Source of the DNA: Deltaproteobacteria bacterium
GTDB taxonomy: Bacteria; Myxococcota; Kuafuiibacteriia; Kuafuiibacteriales; Kuafuiibacteriaceae
Assembly (NCBI GenBank): GCA_020632995.1
Contig: JACKEN010000011.1
Location: 62,001-126,000, forward strand
Length of the DNA: 64,000 bases
Direction of reading: 5' to 3'
A program made the translations under genes and the position numbers. Positions 26,491 to 35,014 of this stretch are shown one piece after another (the stretch's first letter is position 1; each line of letters opens with the position of its first letter). The notes under the pieces were generated by a model. The model made no database searches. It was given only the letters and a program-made list of their open reading frames with translations, and had not been told where the DNA came from.

Positions 26491-28539
26491 ATGGGAACCT
26501 CAGGAGTCAAGGTGGATATGGAGGACCGAGCGGCAGCGTTGAAGCGGGCGATCGCGGATCAGGAGCACCGGATCTTCGTGCTCGAGCACCCGATGCAGCC
26601 GCGCCGAGAACTTTCGCGGATGATGCGAGAGTACCGGGCGTTGGAGGCGGCTGGCCTGCCGAGAGCGCCCGATGCGCCCACGTGGCGGGACGGCGCCCAG
26701 GCGCGCGGGTCCTTCCAGCGCGTGATCCACGACACGGGTTGGGACGACGGCCCCGCGGTGCAGAGCGTGGCCGACCTCAAGGCCGTGCACGCCCAGATCG
26801 CCCTGCGGGAGCCCGATCCGGTCTACGTGGCCTCCGCCACCATGCCGGGGGTGGAGGTGGTGCTGACCTACGAGGGCGGCGTCCTCACCCGGGCCGCCCT
26901 GCGGGGTGACGGCGTCACGGGCGAGGACGTCACCGACAACGTGCGGGCGATGGCCTCGGTGCCGCTCCGGCTCCGGCCGGCCGGCACGATCACCGAGTCG
27001 CGGATCACCAAGCTCACCCGCCAGGCCCTCGGGCCGGCCACCCTGACCCCGGTGCCGCCGTTCCCGCCGCAGCTGCACGTGCGGGCGGTGGTGGCGATGC
27101 GGACCCTCGACCTCACCGCCCTCGACCGCCGCCGGGTGGACGCCGGCGATCCGCCATACATCCTGCCGCGGGGCGCGGTGATGGGGTCGCTCCGTCGCCT
27201 GGATCCCAAGGTCACCGCCACCCGCCGCCTGAAGCTCTTCGCGCTCGGCTGCGCGGAGGCGCCGCCCGGGATCGACTCCGAGTGGCAGCTCCTCGGGGCG
27301 CTGAAGTCGTGGGGCTTCGCGGTGCTCCCGGTGACCTGGCGCTGCAAGGGCCTGCAGGAGGTGCTGGACTTCGTGGCCGCCCTCCAGGAGATCGCGCCGA
27401 CCTTCGAGTACCCGCTCGAGGGCGGCACCCTCTGCCTGAACAAGCCGAGCGCCCTCGTCGACCCGGAGGCGCGCCGGATCCGGCTGGTGTTCCCGGCCCC
27501 GGGGCGCGCGGCGCTGGTGAAGAAGACCTACTTCGCGGTGGGCCGGGGCGGCGCCATCCTGCCGGTGGCCCTGCTCGCCAAGCCCCCCGACTCCGACCTC
27601 GCGGTGCCCGAGCGGGCCCCGGTGCCGGTGGTGGGCGGGGCGGGGATCCTGGACCTGCCGCTCGGGGAGACGGTCCGGGTGCGCCCGGGGACGGTGGCCC
27701 CGGTGATCATGGAGGAGGGCCTGGCGCCGAAGGACGCCTTGCAGCCCGCCCACTGCCCGGCCTGCAACGCGCTCCTCTTCGTGGCCTCCGACGATCCGTT
27801 CCGGGTGTGTGTCAACATACACTGCATCGGCCGCGCGCGGGCGCGGCTGCTCCACGTGGCGGGGCCGAGGGGCCTGCGCATGCAGAGCCTCGCGGTGCGG
27901 GTGGTGGACCGCCTGGTCACCGAGCTTGGGGTGCGTGACGTCCTGGACCTGCTGGCCCTCGACCCGTCGCGGGTGGACGCGCTGGCCCCGGGGGCGGGGG
28001 TGCGCTTCGAGGAGGAGCTCCAGGCCGCGCGGCGGCTCCCGCTGTGGCGTCTGTTGTACCTGCTCGCCATCCCCCAGATCAGCGAGCACGCGGCCAGGGT
28101 GGTGGCCCACCACCTGGTCGACTTCACTCGGCTCGAGAGCCTGCACCCGCAGGAGGCCTTGCAGATCCCGGACCTCCCGGCGGAGTCGGCCCTCGGCCTG
28201 TCCCGCTGGCTGGAGGCGGAGGGGGCGCGGATCTGCGCCCGGGTGCGGCAGGCTGGCCTGCAGATCGTCGACGCCCGCGAGGACTTCCCGGCCCCCTTCC
28301 TGGGCCAGAACGTGGTGGTGGCGGGGCGCCTGGCCCGCGGCGTGGCCCAGGCGGGGGACGACGTGGAGCGGCGCGGGGGCGTCTTGCTCGCGCGGGTGGG
28401 GCGGCTCACCGACTTGTTGATCTGCGGGCCCCAGGCCGAGCGGGAGTTCGACACCGCGGCGATGTACAACGTGCCGGTGGTGGACGAGGGCGCCTTCGAT
28501 GCGCTGGTCGCGGCGACCGGCGGCATGATCCGGCGATGA
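26491..28539 (+). CDS. LigA-like protein with all catalytic motifs lost (pseudo-ligase)
   Basis: 682 residues with the complete NAD-dependent DNA ligase layout: Ia helices (1-60), nucleotidyltransferase (70-320), OB region, Cys4 zinc finger (CPAC at 422-425 and later cysteines in RVCVNIHC), helix-hairpin-helix (about 455-590) and BRCT (about 605-682). RGDGVTGEDVTDN after the active site is kept. The catalytic K-x-D-G is T117-M-P-G, the RGEV Glu is RAVV, the DGVVIK segment is EGGTLCL, and the NMN-binding His/Tyr set of domain Ia reads DQEHRIF. It should not be able to adenylate, so a DNA-binding or scaffold role is inferred. ATG 26491 has AGGGG nine bases upstream; ATG 26518 is the alternative. 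Confidence 0.85.
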   Translation: MGTSGVKVDMEDRAAALKRAIADQEHRIFVLEHPMQPRRELSRMMREYRALEAAGLPRAPDAPTWRDGAQARGSFQRVIHDTGWDDGPAVQSVADLKAVHAQIALREPDPVYVASATMPGVEVVLTYEGGVLTRAALRGDGVTGEDVTDNVRAMASVPLRLRPAGTITESRITKLTRQALGPATLTPVPPFPPQLHVRAVVAMRTLDLTALDRRRVDAGDPPYILPRGAVMGSLRRLDPKVTATRRLKLFALGCAEAPPGIDSEWQLLGALKSWGFAVLPVTWRCKGLQEVLDFVAALQEIAPTFEYPLEGGTLCLNKPSALVDPEARRIRLVFPAPGRAALVKKTYFAVGRGGAILPVALLAKPPDSDLAVPERAPVPVVGGAGILDLPLGETVRVRPGTVAPVIMEEGLAPKDALQPAHCPACNALLFVASDDPFRVCVNIHCIGRARARLLHVAGPRGLRMQSLAVRVVDRLVTELGVRDVLDLLALDPSRVDALAPGAGVRFEEELQAARRLPLWRLLYLLAIPQISEHAARVVAHHLVDFTRLESLHPQEALQIPDLPAESALGLSRWLEAEGARICARVRQAGLQIVDAREDFPAPFLGQNVVVAGRLARGVAQAGDDVERRGGVLLARVGRLTDLLICGPQAEREFDTAAMYNVPVVDEGAFDALVAATGGMIRR

Positions 28540-28540
28540 C

Positions 28541-28978
28541 TTAGTCCATCAGCTGCTCGAGGGTGGCCTCGGAGCGCTCCAGGCCCAGGCGGTTCAGCTC
28601 GGCCAGGACCTGTGGGTAGTCCTTCAGCACCGCGAGCACCCCGAGCAGCTCGAAGCGCAGCACCTCGGCCGCGGTGTCCGCGGTCACGGTGGCGGTGCGG
28701 GGCTCGCTCGTGACCACCCCGATCTCACCCAGCACCGCGCCCGGCTCGATGGTGCCCACCCGCCGGGGCTGGGCGCTGAGGTCCTCCGCCTCCACCCGCA
28801 GCATGCCGTGCACCAACAGGTAGAAGGCGTCGCCGGGCTCGCCCTCCCGCATCAGCACCTCACCGGGGGCGAGGGCCACCCGCTGGGCGAGGCTGGCGAG
28901 GCGCCGGCGGCCCTCCTCGTCCATGCGCTCGAAGGCGCGCGCCCGAGCCAGGCAGGCCTCGGCGGAGACGTCGACCAT
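28541..28978 (-). CDS. Cyclic-nucleotide-binding domain protein
   Basis: 145 residues, a single CRP-type cNMP-binding beta-roll with no DNA-binding or enzymatic domain attached. The phosphate-binding cassette reads GEIGVVTSEPRTATVTA (about 86-102) and keeps the Glu and Arg that contact the cyclic nucleotide. GDAFYLLVHGMLRV (about 48-61) is the preceding strand pair. It ends next to the convergent LigA-like gene (2-base gap). It may act as a stand-alone sensor or regulatory subunit. Confidence 0.88.
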   Translation of the reverse strand: MVDVSAEACLARARAFERMDEEGRRRLASLAQRVALAPGEVLMREGEPGDAFYLLVHGMLRVEAEDLSAQPRRVGTIEPGAVLGEIGVVTSEPRTATVTADTAAEVLRFELLGVLAVLKDYPQVLAELNRLGLERSEATLEQLMD

Positions 28979-29000
28979 GCCTCACGATACAACAGCTGCT

Positions 29001-29645
29001 ATGACTGGGAACATGGTGCCCCCAAAAGTCCTAGGCGCAGGCCTCGCCCTCACCCTGCTCGGGGTGGCGGCGTGCGGCGAGGATCCGCAGCTCGGCCTGG
29101 ACGACAAGGAGGTCTGCCTGACCCGGCGTGATGGGGTGCGCTACTGCATCGAGCTCTTCGAGGCCTCCCGGGCCGACGCGAACAGCCAGAGCGCGGGGGT
29201 GGACGACACCACGGCGCCGCGGTCGCTGTCGGGCCGCATGCCGTGGACCGGCCTGACCTGGGCCGCGGCCCGGGCCGCGTGCGAGCTGAAGGGCAAGCGG
29301 CTCTGCGACTTCGACGAGTGGATCGACGCGTGCGACGGCGAGGTGGGGGACGGCGGCCTGACCTACACCTACGGCGACACCCGGGACGAGAGCAACGCGA
29401 CCTGCAACACCGGCAGCGGGGCGGCGGAGCCGACCGGGAGCCGCGAGGCGTGCGAGTCGCCCACCACCACCATGGACCAGTCCGGCAACGTCTGGGAGTG
29501 GAGCGGCAACACGATGGGTGCGGCGTCGGCCCGGGGCGGTGGGTTCCGCTCCACCCAGACCCACCAGTGCGCGAGCACCCTGATGGACATCTCGCCCACC
29601 ACCGAGAGCCCCGAGGTGGGCTTTCGGTGCTGTCGCGATACTTAG
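29001..29645 (+). CDS. Formylglycine-generating-enzyme-like lipoprotein
   Basis: 214 residues. Lipoprotein signal GLALTLLGVAAC (Cys near 22). The rest is an SUMF1/FGE-type fold: WAAARAACELKGKRLCDFDEWIDAC near 90-115 (split around AACELKGKRLCDFDEW), GNVWEWSGN near 165, RGGGFRS near 180 and GFRCC at the end. Extra cysteines suggest a disulfide-stabilised exported version. Proteins of this class often bind ligands rather than modify sulfatases. Start chosen from the signal peptide; ATG 29013 is also possible. Confidence 0.8.
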   Translation: MTGNMVPPKVLGAGLALTLLGVAACGEDPQLGLDDKEVCLTRRDGVRYCIELFEASRADANSQSAGVDDTTAPRSLSGRMPWTGLTWAAARAACELKGKRLCDFDEWIDACDGEVGDGGLTYTYGDTRDESNATCNTGSGAAEPTGSREACESPTTTMDQSGNVWEWSGNTMGAASARGGGFRSTQTHQCASTLMDISPTTESPEVGFRCCRDT

Positions 29646-29652
29646 ATAGGCG

Positions 29653-30099
29653 TCAACCCTTCTTGCGAGGCGGGCGATCGAGGCGGGTGGGGCCCTGGTC
29701 GCGCGGCGCGGCTCGGGGCCCGGCGCGCGGCGCGGACCGCGGGCGCGCGGGGGGCGGGGCCTTGGGCACCACCGCGTCGATGTCCGCCGCGGCCAGGGCG
29801 GCGGCCACGTCACCGTCTTCACGCTTCTTGATCGCGGCGGCGTTCGCCTCGGCCAGGGCCATGGTCTCCTCGGCCAGCTTCACCCGGTCGATCGGCTTGC
29901 CGCGGAGGGCCTCCAGGTACCAGATGAAGGACTCCATCGCGACGAGCTTGTAGAGGGCCTCGCGCTGGGCCTGGGGGAGCGCGGTGTCGTCGCGGATGCC
30001 GGTCAGCGCGTCGAAGAACATCTGGGTGTCGAGGCCGGCCTCGCGGAGCTTGTCCACGTGGCCCTGCACCCGGGCCGTCACCCGCTTCACGTCGCTCAT
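29653..30099 (-). CDS. Hypothetical protein with basic disordered tail
   Basis: 148 residues. Residues 1-100 are helical (VTARVQGHVDKLREAGLDTQ, then ALYKLVAMESFIWYLEALRG); residues 115-148 are Pro/Arg/Ala-rich, ending LDRPPRKKG. No signal or known family. The tail could bind nucleic acid or acidic partners. Convergent with the FGE-like gene, seven bases apart. Confidence 0.6.
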   Translation of the reverse strand: MSDVKRVTARVQGHVDKLREAGLDTQMFFDALTGIRDDTALPQAQREALYKLVAMESFIWYLEALRGKPIDRVKLAEETMALAEANAAAIKKREDGDVAAALAAADIDAVVPKAPPPARPRSAPRAGPRAAPRDQGPTRLDRPPRKKG

Positions 30100-30128
30100 G
30101 CGGGGAGCCTAGCGAAAGGTGGCGGGGC

Positions 30129-30689
30129 CTACCAGAACATGCGGCCGAAGGGGAAGCCGAGGCCGGCGCCGTAGCCGGGGGTGGCCATGTAGTGGAGGAT
30201 CGGGCTGTTCATCAGGGTGAGGCCCGCGAGGCCGATCGCGCCCCACTTCAGGATCTTGCCCCAGTTGGTGCCGGTGGCCTGGGTCTGGGCCTGGCGCTCC
30301 ACGTCGGGCCCCTGGGCCGGGCGGCCGGCGCGCGTGGCGTCGGCGGCGTTCTCGGGGGGCGGCTGGTTGCTGTACTCGCCGCGGGCCTGGGCCTGCTGGG
30401 CGGCGCCGTCCAGGATGGTCCGGAGGTTGCCCATGAGGCCGTCGAACATGCCCTTGAGGTCGCCGAAGTCGAAGGTGCTGCCGCCCTTGGTGGCCCGGTT
30501 GGCGTCGTAGGCGGCGTTCATGTCCTGGGCGGCGGGGGCGAACAGGCCGCGGGCCACGCTGCCCACCAGGGCGCCGAGGATCGGGCTGCCGAAGATCGAG
30601 CCGGCGAGGCCGCCGATCAGGGCGTCCTTGCCGTTGAAGCTGAACCCGGCGGCGCGGGGGTTGGGGTTGGCACCGATGTTCGACGTCAT
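30129..30689 (-). CDS. Hypothetical Gly/Ala-rich membrane protein
   Basis: 186 residues. A glycine-rich hydrophobic segment at about 22-50 (ALIGGLAGSIFGSPILGALV) looks like a glycine-zipper; a polar middle rich in Gln and Ala follows (95-140), then a hydrophobic helix (ILKWGAIGLAGLTLMNS, about 147-163). No family is recognised. AGGA lies upstream of the ATG. CTGGGCCCAG, a perfect palindrome, lies at about 30722-30731 between this gene and the divergent gene at 30770. Confidence 0.6.
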   Translation of the reverse strand: MTSNIGANPNPRAAGFSFNGKDALIGGLAGSIFGSPILGALVGSVARGLFAPAAQDMNAAYDANRATKGGSTFDFGDLKGMFDGLMGNLRTILDGAAQQAQARGEYSNQPPPENAADATRAGRPAQGPDVERQAQTQATGTNWGKILKWGAIGLAGLTLMNSPILHYMATPGYGAGLGFPFGRMFW

Positions 30690-30769
30690 GGCTTCGTTCC
30701 TCAGGAGCTAATATCGCACATCTGGGCCCAGGGTTTCGCAAAAAGCCCGCCCGGTGCTAGAGAGCCCGT

Positions 30770-31342
30770 ATGGGCGCGTGGTTGGAGGCCTACCGGCAGC
30801 TCCCGGAGGACGCTCAGGACCGGGTGCAGCGGTGGCTGCACCTGCAGAAGTTCATCGCCCACAGCCTGAAGCTGGACTGGGAGACCTGGGTCGACGACTT
30901 CCTCACCCCGTGCATGCAGGCCCCCCTGGACTACGCGTTCATGGAGGTCTGCCTGCCCGGCTTCACCGGGTTCGAGGGGGTCGAGGGCCAGGGGGTCACG
31001 TTCTCGCGGGACGTCGACCCCGCGACCGCGGCGGTGGCCCGGGTGCCGCTCAGGGCCCAGAACAACCTGGGGCGCCTGTCCCCCGAGCTCCAGGACCAGC
31101 TGGCGGGGTTGCTCGAGGGCGCGGACGCGGGGCCCCACAAGCTCAGCCCGGCCGACGTGAACGTGCTGCAGAAGATGCTCCGCTCCGAGAAGGCGCTGGC
31201 CAAGCTGGCCCGGCCGCTGTTCCGGAAGGTCGAGGTCCTGCGGGACGACAACGAGGTGGTGCTGCGGGTCGAGGGGGGCGACGAGCTGGTGCGCCAGAGC
31301 GTGCACGAGCTCGGGACCTTCTTGCGGAAGGCCTTCGTGTGA
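30770..31342 (+). CDS. Hypothetical soluble protein
   Basis: 190 residues, mostly helical, without signal peptide or membrane segment. The acidic and aromatic N-terminus (WLEAYRQLPEDAQDRVQRWL) and later RSEKALAKLARPLFRKVEVL are the most regular parts. Probably co-transcribed with the downstream metallo-hydrolase gene, 55 bases away, unless the hairpin between them interrupts. Confidence 0.65.
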   Translation: MGAWLEAYRQLPEDAQDRVQRWLHLQKFIAHSLKLDWETWVDDFLTPCMQAPLDYAFMEVCLPGFTGFEGVEGQGVTFSRDVDPATAAVARVPLRAQNNLGRLSPELQDQLAGLLEGADAGPHKLSPADVNVLQKMLRSEKALAKLARPLFRKVEVLRDDNEVVLRVEGGDELVRQSVHELGTFLRKAFV

Positions 31343-31349
31343 AGTCGCC

Positions 31350-31375
31350 GCGGGGCGCCTTGTGGCGCGCCCCGC
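31350..31375 (+). terminator. Strong hairpin between two genes
   Basis: GCGGGGCGC (31350-31358) pairs perfectly with GCGCCCCGC (31367-31375) across an 8-base loop. It starts eight bases after the stop of the upstream gene and ends 22 bases before the next ATG. No T-tract. It could attenuate transcription or protect the upstream mRNA. Confidence 0.35.
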
Positions 31376-31397
31376 CTGGCCTCATCCTGCCGCGCGG

Positions 31398-32765
31398 ATG
31401 CGCATCGGCTTCGACACCATCGGCAACGCCCTGTTGATCGCCTACGACGGCAAGCCCGTCGTGGTCACGGACCCGTGGTTCGTGGGGAGCGCGTACTTCG
31501 GGAGTTGGGGGTTGAGCCACGAGATCCCGGACGAGCAGCGCGAGGCGATCCTGGGCACCGAGTACGTGTGGATCTCGCACGGGCACCCGGATCACCTCAG
31601 CTGGGACTCCATCGCGCTCTTGAAGGACAAGAAGCTCCTGCTCCCGAACCACGTGGGGCGCCGCATCGCGGAGGACCTCACGAAGCAGGGCTACGACGTG
31701 CAGGTGCTCCCGGATCGGAAGTGGGTGCGGCTGTCGGAGCGCGTGCAGGTCTTGTGCATCTCGGACTTCAACCAGGACGCGATCCTGCTGTTGGACATCA
31801 ACGGCTGGCTGGTCGTGAACCAGAACGACGCGGGGGACTACGGCTGGCACCGCTTCGTGTCGGGCATCGTCAAGAAGCACGGCGACAAGACGGTGCAGTT
31901 GCACCTGTCGAGCCAGTACGGCGACGCCGACATGCTCAACTACTTCGACGAGGCGGGGAACCGGATCCCGCCGACGAAGGTGGTGCCGGACATCGGGGCG
32001 CGGAACCTGCACCGCACCCAGCTCATCGGCTGCAAGTACTACGGGCCCTTCAGCTCGATGCACTCCTATCAGCGCGAGGACTCGGCCTGGGCGCGCGAGT
32101 ACGGCACCAGCCTGGAGGACTACAAGCTCGGGTGGTCACACCCCTACCACGAGCTCCTCCCGCCCTTCGTGCGCTTCGACTGCGAGGCGGGCACCTACAG
32201 CGGCATCGGCCCGAAGCCCAACCCCACCGTGACGCTGGCGCCCGAGACCTTCGGGGACAGCTGGAGCGAGCCGCTCGAGAAGCAGGACGTGCTCAAGATC
32301 GCCCGGTACTTTCGGCGCATCGAGCACATGAACGAGCTCCTCCGCTTCATCAACGTGCGGGTCGGGGGCGAGGACCACATCATCGACATCAACCCGAAGG
32401 TGCCGGAGCGGGGCATCACCTTCGAGGCGCCGCGGCACTCGTTCATGACCTGCATCGACTGGGAGATCTTCGATGACGTGCTCATCGGGAACTTCATGAA
32501 GGTCACCTTGCACGGGCCGTGGAAGAGCGACCGGCTCTACCCCGACTTCACGCCCTTCGTGGCCAAGTACGCCGACAACGGGCGGGCCTACACCGCGGAG
32601 GAGGTCGCGGCCTACAAGCGGGAGTACGCGCTGCGGGCCCCGGTGGACGCGCTCGCGTTCGAGGCCCAGTTCCAGTTCGAGCAGGCCTACCGAAAGCTCG
32701 TGCCCGACACCTCGGTGGTGCACAAGCTGGCCAAGCAGATGTACTGGGCGATCCGGAAGTCCTGA
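31398..32765 (+). CDS. Metallo-beta-lactamase-fold hydrolase
   Basis: 455 residues. Residues 1-200 are an MBL domain: VVVTDPWF near 23, VWISHGHPDHLSWDS near 57 (the H-x-H-x-D-H metal motif as HGHPDH), and NDAGDYGWH near 142. The extra 230 residues resemble the C-terminal part of UlaG/CMP-sialate hydroxylase-like proteins in length, but no Rieske domain is present. Substrate unknown. Start is the first ATG that gives the beta-strand MRIGFDTIGNALLI. Confidence 0.8.
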   Translation: MRIGFDTIGNALLIAYDGKPVVVTDPWFVGSAYFGSWGLSHEIPDEQREAILGTEYVWISHGHPDHLSWDSIALLKDKKLLLPNHVGRRIAEDLTKQGYDVQVLPDRKWVRLSERVQVLCISDFNQDAILLLDINGWLVVNQNDAGDYGWHRFVSGIVKKHGDKTVQLHLSSQYGDADMLNYFDEAGNRIPPTKVVPDIGARNLHRTQLIGCKYYGPFSSMHSYQREDSAWAREYGTSLEDYKLGWSHPYHELLPPFVRFDCEAGTYSGIGPKPNPTVTLAPETFGDSWSEPLEKQDVLKIARYFRRIEHMNELLRFINVRVGGEDHIIDINPKVPERGITFEAPRHSFMTCIDWEIFDDVLIGNFMKVTLHGPWKSDRLYPDFTPFVAKYADNGRAYTAEEVAAYKREYALRAPVDALAFEAQFQFEQAYRKLVPDTSVVHKLAKQMYWAIRKS

Positions 32766-32773
32766 CGGGCGGG

Positions 32774-33538
32774 CTAGACCTTCCGGAAGTACCACTTCTG
32801 CTGGTTGTCGACCTCGATCTCCACCAGCGCCTCGGGCTTGTCGGCGAGGAACTCGTCGACCGCCTGGTTGCAGCCGGGCCAGCGCGGGTCGTTGTACTCG
32901 TCGAAGAGCACCGCGGCCCCCGGGCTGAGCCGCGGGTAGAAGAAGGCCAGGCACTCCGCGTAGGAGTCGTACAGGTCGCAGTCCAGGTGGACGAAACAGA
33001 ACTTGCGGTCCGCCACCTGGGGCAGGGTGTCGCGGAAGAAGCCCTTCACCAGGTGGACGCGGTCGAGGTGGAGGCGCTGGCGCCGCGCCTCGAGGGCGGG
33101 GTACGAGGTCTCGCCGAAGCCGCCGACCTTCTTGCCGGGGTCGGGCTCGCCGCCGAGGGCGATGTCCTTGTTCACCGCGTCGTCGAAGCCCTCGAAGGAG
33201 TCGAAGCCGAACAGGCTCTTCTCGGGCGCGTTCTGGGCGAGGAGGAGCCCGGTCGGGATCAGCGTCTTGCCCCGGAACACCCCGCACTCCGCCACGTCAC
33301 CGGGGGCGTGCAAGCTGTCCGTCAACAGGCGGAACAAGATGCGGATGTTGGCCGAGCCGACCGGGGCCGGGCTCGGGTTGGGGCTGACGTTGGCCGGGAC
33401 CTTCACCTGGTGCAGGTCGCCCAGCCAGCGCGGCCAGTGCTGCACGGGCAGGCCGAGGGCCAGGGGCGCGGTGGCGTCCTGGGCCAGGTCCTCGAGCTTC
33501 GACTTCAGGTGAGCGGCGCGGCGCCGGAGGGTGGACAT
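32774..33538 (-). CDS. TylF/MycF-family O-methyltransferase
   Basis: 254 residues. AECGVFRGKT (about 83-92) is the SAM-binding motif, FGFDSFEGFDD (about 109-119) the acidic motif, and VHLDCDLYDSY and FDEYNDPRWPGC the metal-binding aspartates of the macrocin O-methyltransferase family, which methylates sugar hydroxyls in antibiotics or surface glycans. No biosynthetic cluster surrounds it, so a glycan or lipid substrate is as likely as a natural product. Convergent with the MBL gene. Confidence 0.88.
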   Translation of the reverse strand: MSTLRRRAAHLKSKLEDLAQDATAPLALGLPVQHWPRWLGDLHQVKVPANVSPNPSPAPVGSANIRILFRLLTDSLHAPGDVAECGVFRGKTLIPTGLLLAQNAPEKSLFGFDSFEGFDDAVNKDIALGGEPDPGKKVGGFGETSYPALEARRQRLHLDRVHLVKGFFRDTLPQVADRKFCFVHLDCDLYDSYAECLAFFYPRLSPGAAVLFDEYNDPRWPGCNQAVDEFLADKPEALVEIEVDNQQKWYFRKV

Positions 33539-33584
33539 CCGCGGGGGATCCCAGCCGAGTTCCGGCCGGATGTCTACGGCCCGG

Positions 33585-34358
33585 CTAGTCCTCGAGGTGG
33601 AGGGTCAGCGGGACGTGGTCGCTCGGGCCCTCCTCGGCCCGCATGGCGCGGTGGATGACCACGTCCTGCATACGCTCGAGGATCGGGCGGGTGACCAGGA
33701 AGTGGTCGATGCGCAGGCCCCGGTCCCGCTCCCAGCCGCCGGCCCGGTAGTCCCACCAGGTGTAGGGGCGGGGGGCGTCGGGGTGCTTGGCCCGAAAGGC
33801 GTCGGTGAGGCCCCAGTCCAAGAGGCGCTGGAACCGCTCGCGCTCCGCCGGGCTCATGAAGATGCCGCCGCTCCTGGCCTCGCCGTCCCACGCGTCCCGG
33901 TCCTCGGGGCAGAGGTTGAAGTCGCCGCAGAGCACGAGGGGCTGGGTGGGGTCGTGGCGCTCGGTGAGGTACGCGATCAGGCGGTCCATCCACGCCAGCT
34001 TGAAGGTGAACTTGTCGGAGTCGAGGTCCTGGCCGTTCGGGAGGTAGATGTTCACCACCCGGATCCCCTGGACCGTGGCGGCGAGGAGCCGCCGCTCGGC
34101 CTTGGGGCCGTCGTCGGGCAGGTTCTTCTCTACCTTCGTCATCACCTCGTGGGTGGCGACGGCGACCCCGTTGTAGGCGCGCTGGCCGAGGAACTCGACG
34201 TCGTAGTCCAGGTCACCGAAGGCGTCCTCCGGGAACTCCTGGTCCACCAGCTTCGTCTCCTGCATGCAGAAGATGTCGGGATCCTCGCGCTCGACCCAGT
34301 CCAGCACCAGGTCCTCGCGGGCCCGGAGCGAGTTCACGTTCCAGGTGGCGATCTTCAC
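33585..34358 (-). CDS. xthA: Exodeoxyribonuclease III
   Basis: AP endonuclease and 3'-5' exonuclease of base-excision repair. 257 residues. MKIATWNVNSLRARE opens the fold; MQETKL carries the catalytic Glu; NIYLPNG, CGDFNLCPEDRDAW, and SDHVPL at the end provide the Tyr, Asp-Asn and Asp-His of the active site. Length and motifs are standard. The peptide deformylase gene diverges 80 bases away. Confidence 0.95.
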   Translation of the reverse strand: MKIATWNVNSLRAREDLVLDWVEREDPDIFCMQETKLVDQEFPEDAFGDLDYDVEFLGQRAYNGVAVATHEVMTKVEKNLPDDGPKAERRLLAATVQGIRVVNIYLPNGQDLDSDKFTFKLAWMDRLIAYLTERHDPTQPLVLCGDFNLCPEDRDAWDGEARSGGIFMSPAERERFQRLLDWGLTDAFRAKHPDAPRPYTWWDYRAGGWERDRGLRIDHFLVTRPILERMQDVVIHRAMRAEEGPSDHVPLTLHLED

Positions 34359-34438
34359 GGCACCGGCTTAAAGCGCCCATGAGCGCGCTGGGCAAGCGCC
34401 TTGCTCCCGGGGGCCCGCCGGCCCATCCTCGGGGGGCC

Positions 34439-35014
34439 ATGACCATCCGGAAGATCGCCCAGATCGGACACCCCATCCTGCGGGAGACGGCGCGCCCGCT
34501 GACCAAGGAGGAGCTGGCCAGCCCCCGGATCCAGGCGTTCATCGACGACCTCGTCGAGACCATGCGGGACGCCAACGGGGCCGGCCTCGCCGCCACCCAG
34601 GTCTACGAGCCGCTGGCCATCTGCGCCATCGAGGTCGGCGACAACCCACGCTACCCGTACAAGCCCAAGATCCCGCTCACGGTGCTGGTGAACCCGGTGG
34701 TGACAGCGCTGTCGGACGAGACGTTCGAGAACTACGAGGGGTGCCTCTCGGTGCCGAACCTGCGGGGGGTGGTGTCCCGCTTCGCCCGCGTGAAGGTCAC
34801 CGGGTGGAACCGGGACGGCTCACCGTACGACCAGGAGTGCGTGGGCTTCACCGCCGGCACCATGCAGCACGAGGTCGACCACCTGCACGGGAAGATCTTC
34901 GTGGACCACGTGAAGGACCCGCGCACCTTCACCACCTGGGCGGAGTTCGACCGCTACCACAAGGGCCCCTTCATGGAGACGGTGGCGCAGGTGGTGGCGA
35001 GGTATCACCGCTGA
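34439..35014 (+). CDS. def: Peptide deformylase
   Basis: Removes the formyl group from nascent proteins. 191 residues with the three family motifs: GAGLAATQV (about 49-57), EGCLSVP (about 100-106) and QHEVDHLHG (about 142-150), supplying the Cys, two His and Glu of the metal site. ATG 34439 is preferred; an upstream in-frame ATG at 34379 would add a non-conserved 20 residues. The 3' end overlaps the convergent SGNH gene by 10 bases. Confidence 0.95.
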   Translation: MTIRKIAQIGHPILRETARPLTKEELASPRIQAFIDDLVETMRDANGAGLAATQVYEPLAICAIEVGDNPRYPYKPKIPLTVLVNPVVTALSDETFENYEGCLSVPNLRGVVSRFARVKVTGWNRDGSPYDQECVGFTAGTMQHEVDHLHGKIFVDHVKDPRTFTTWAEFDRYHKGPFMETVAQVVARYHR

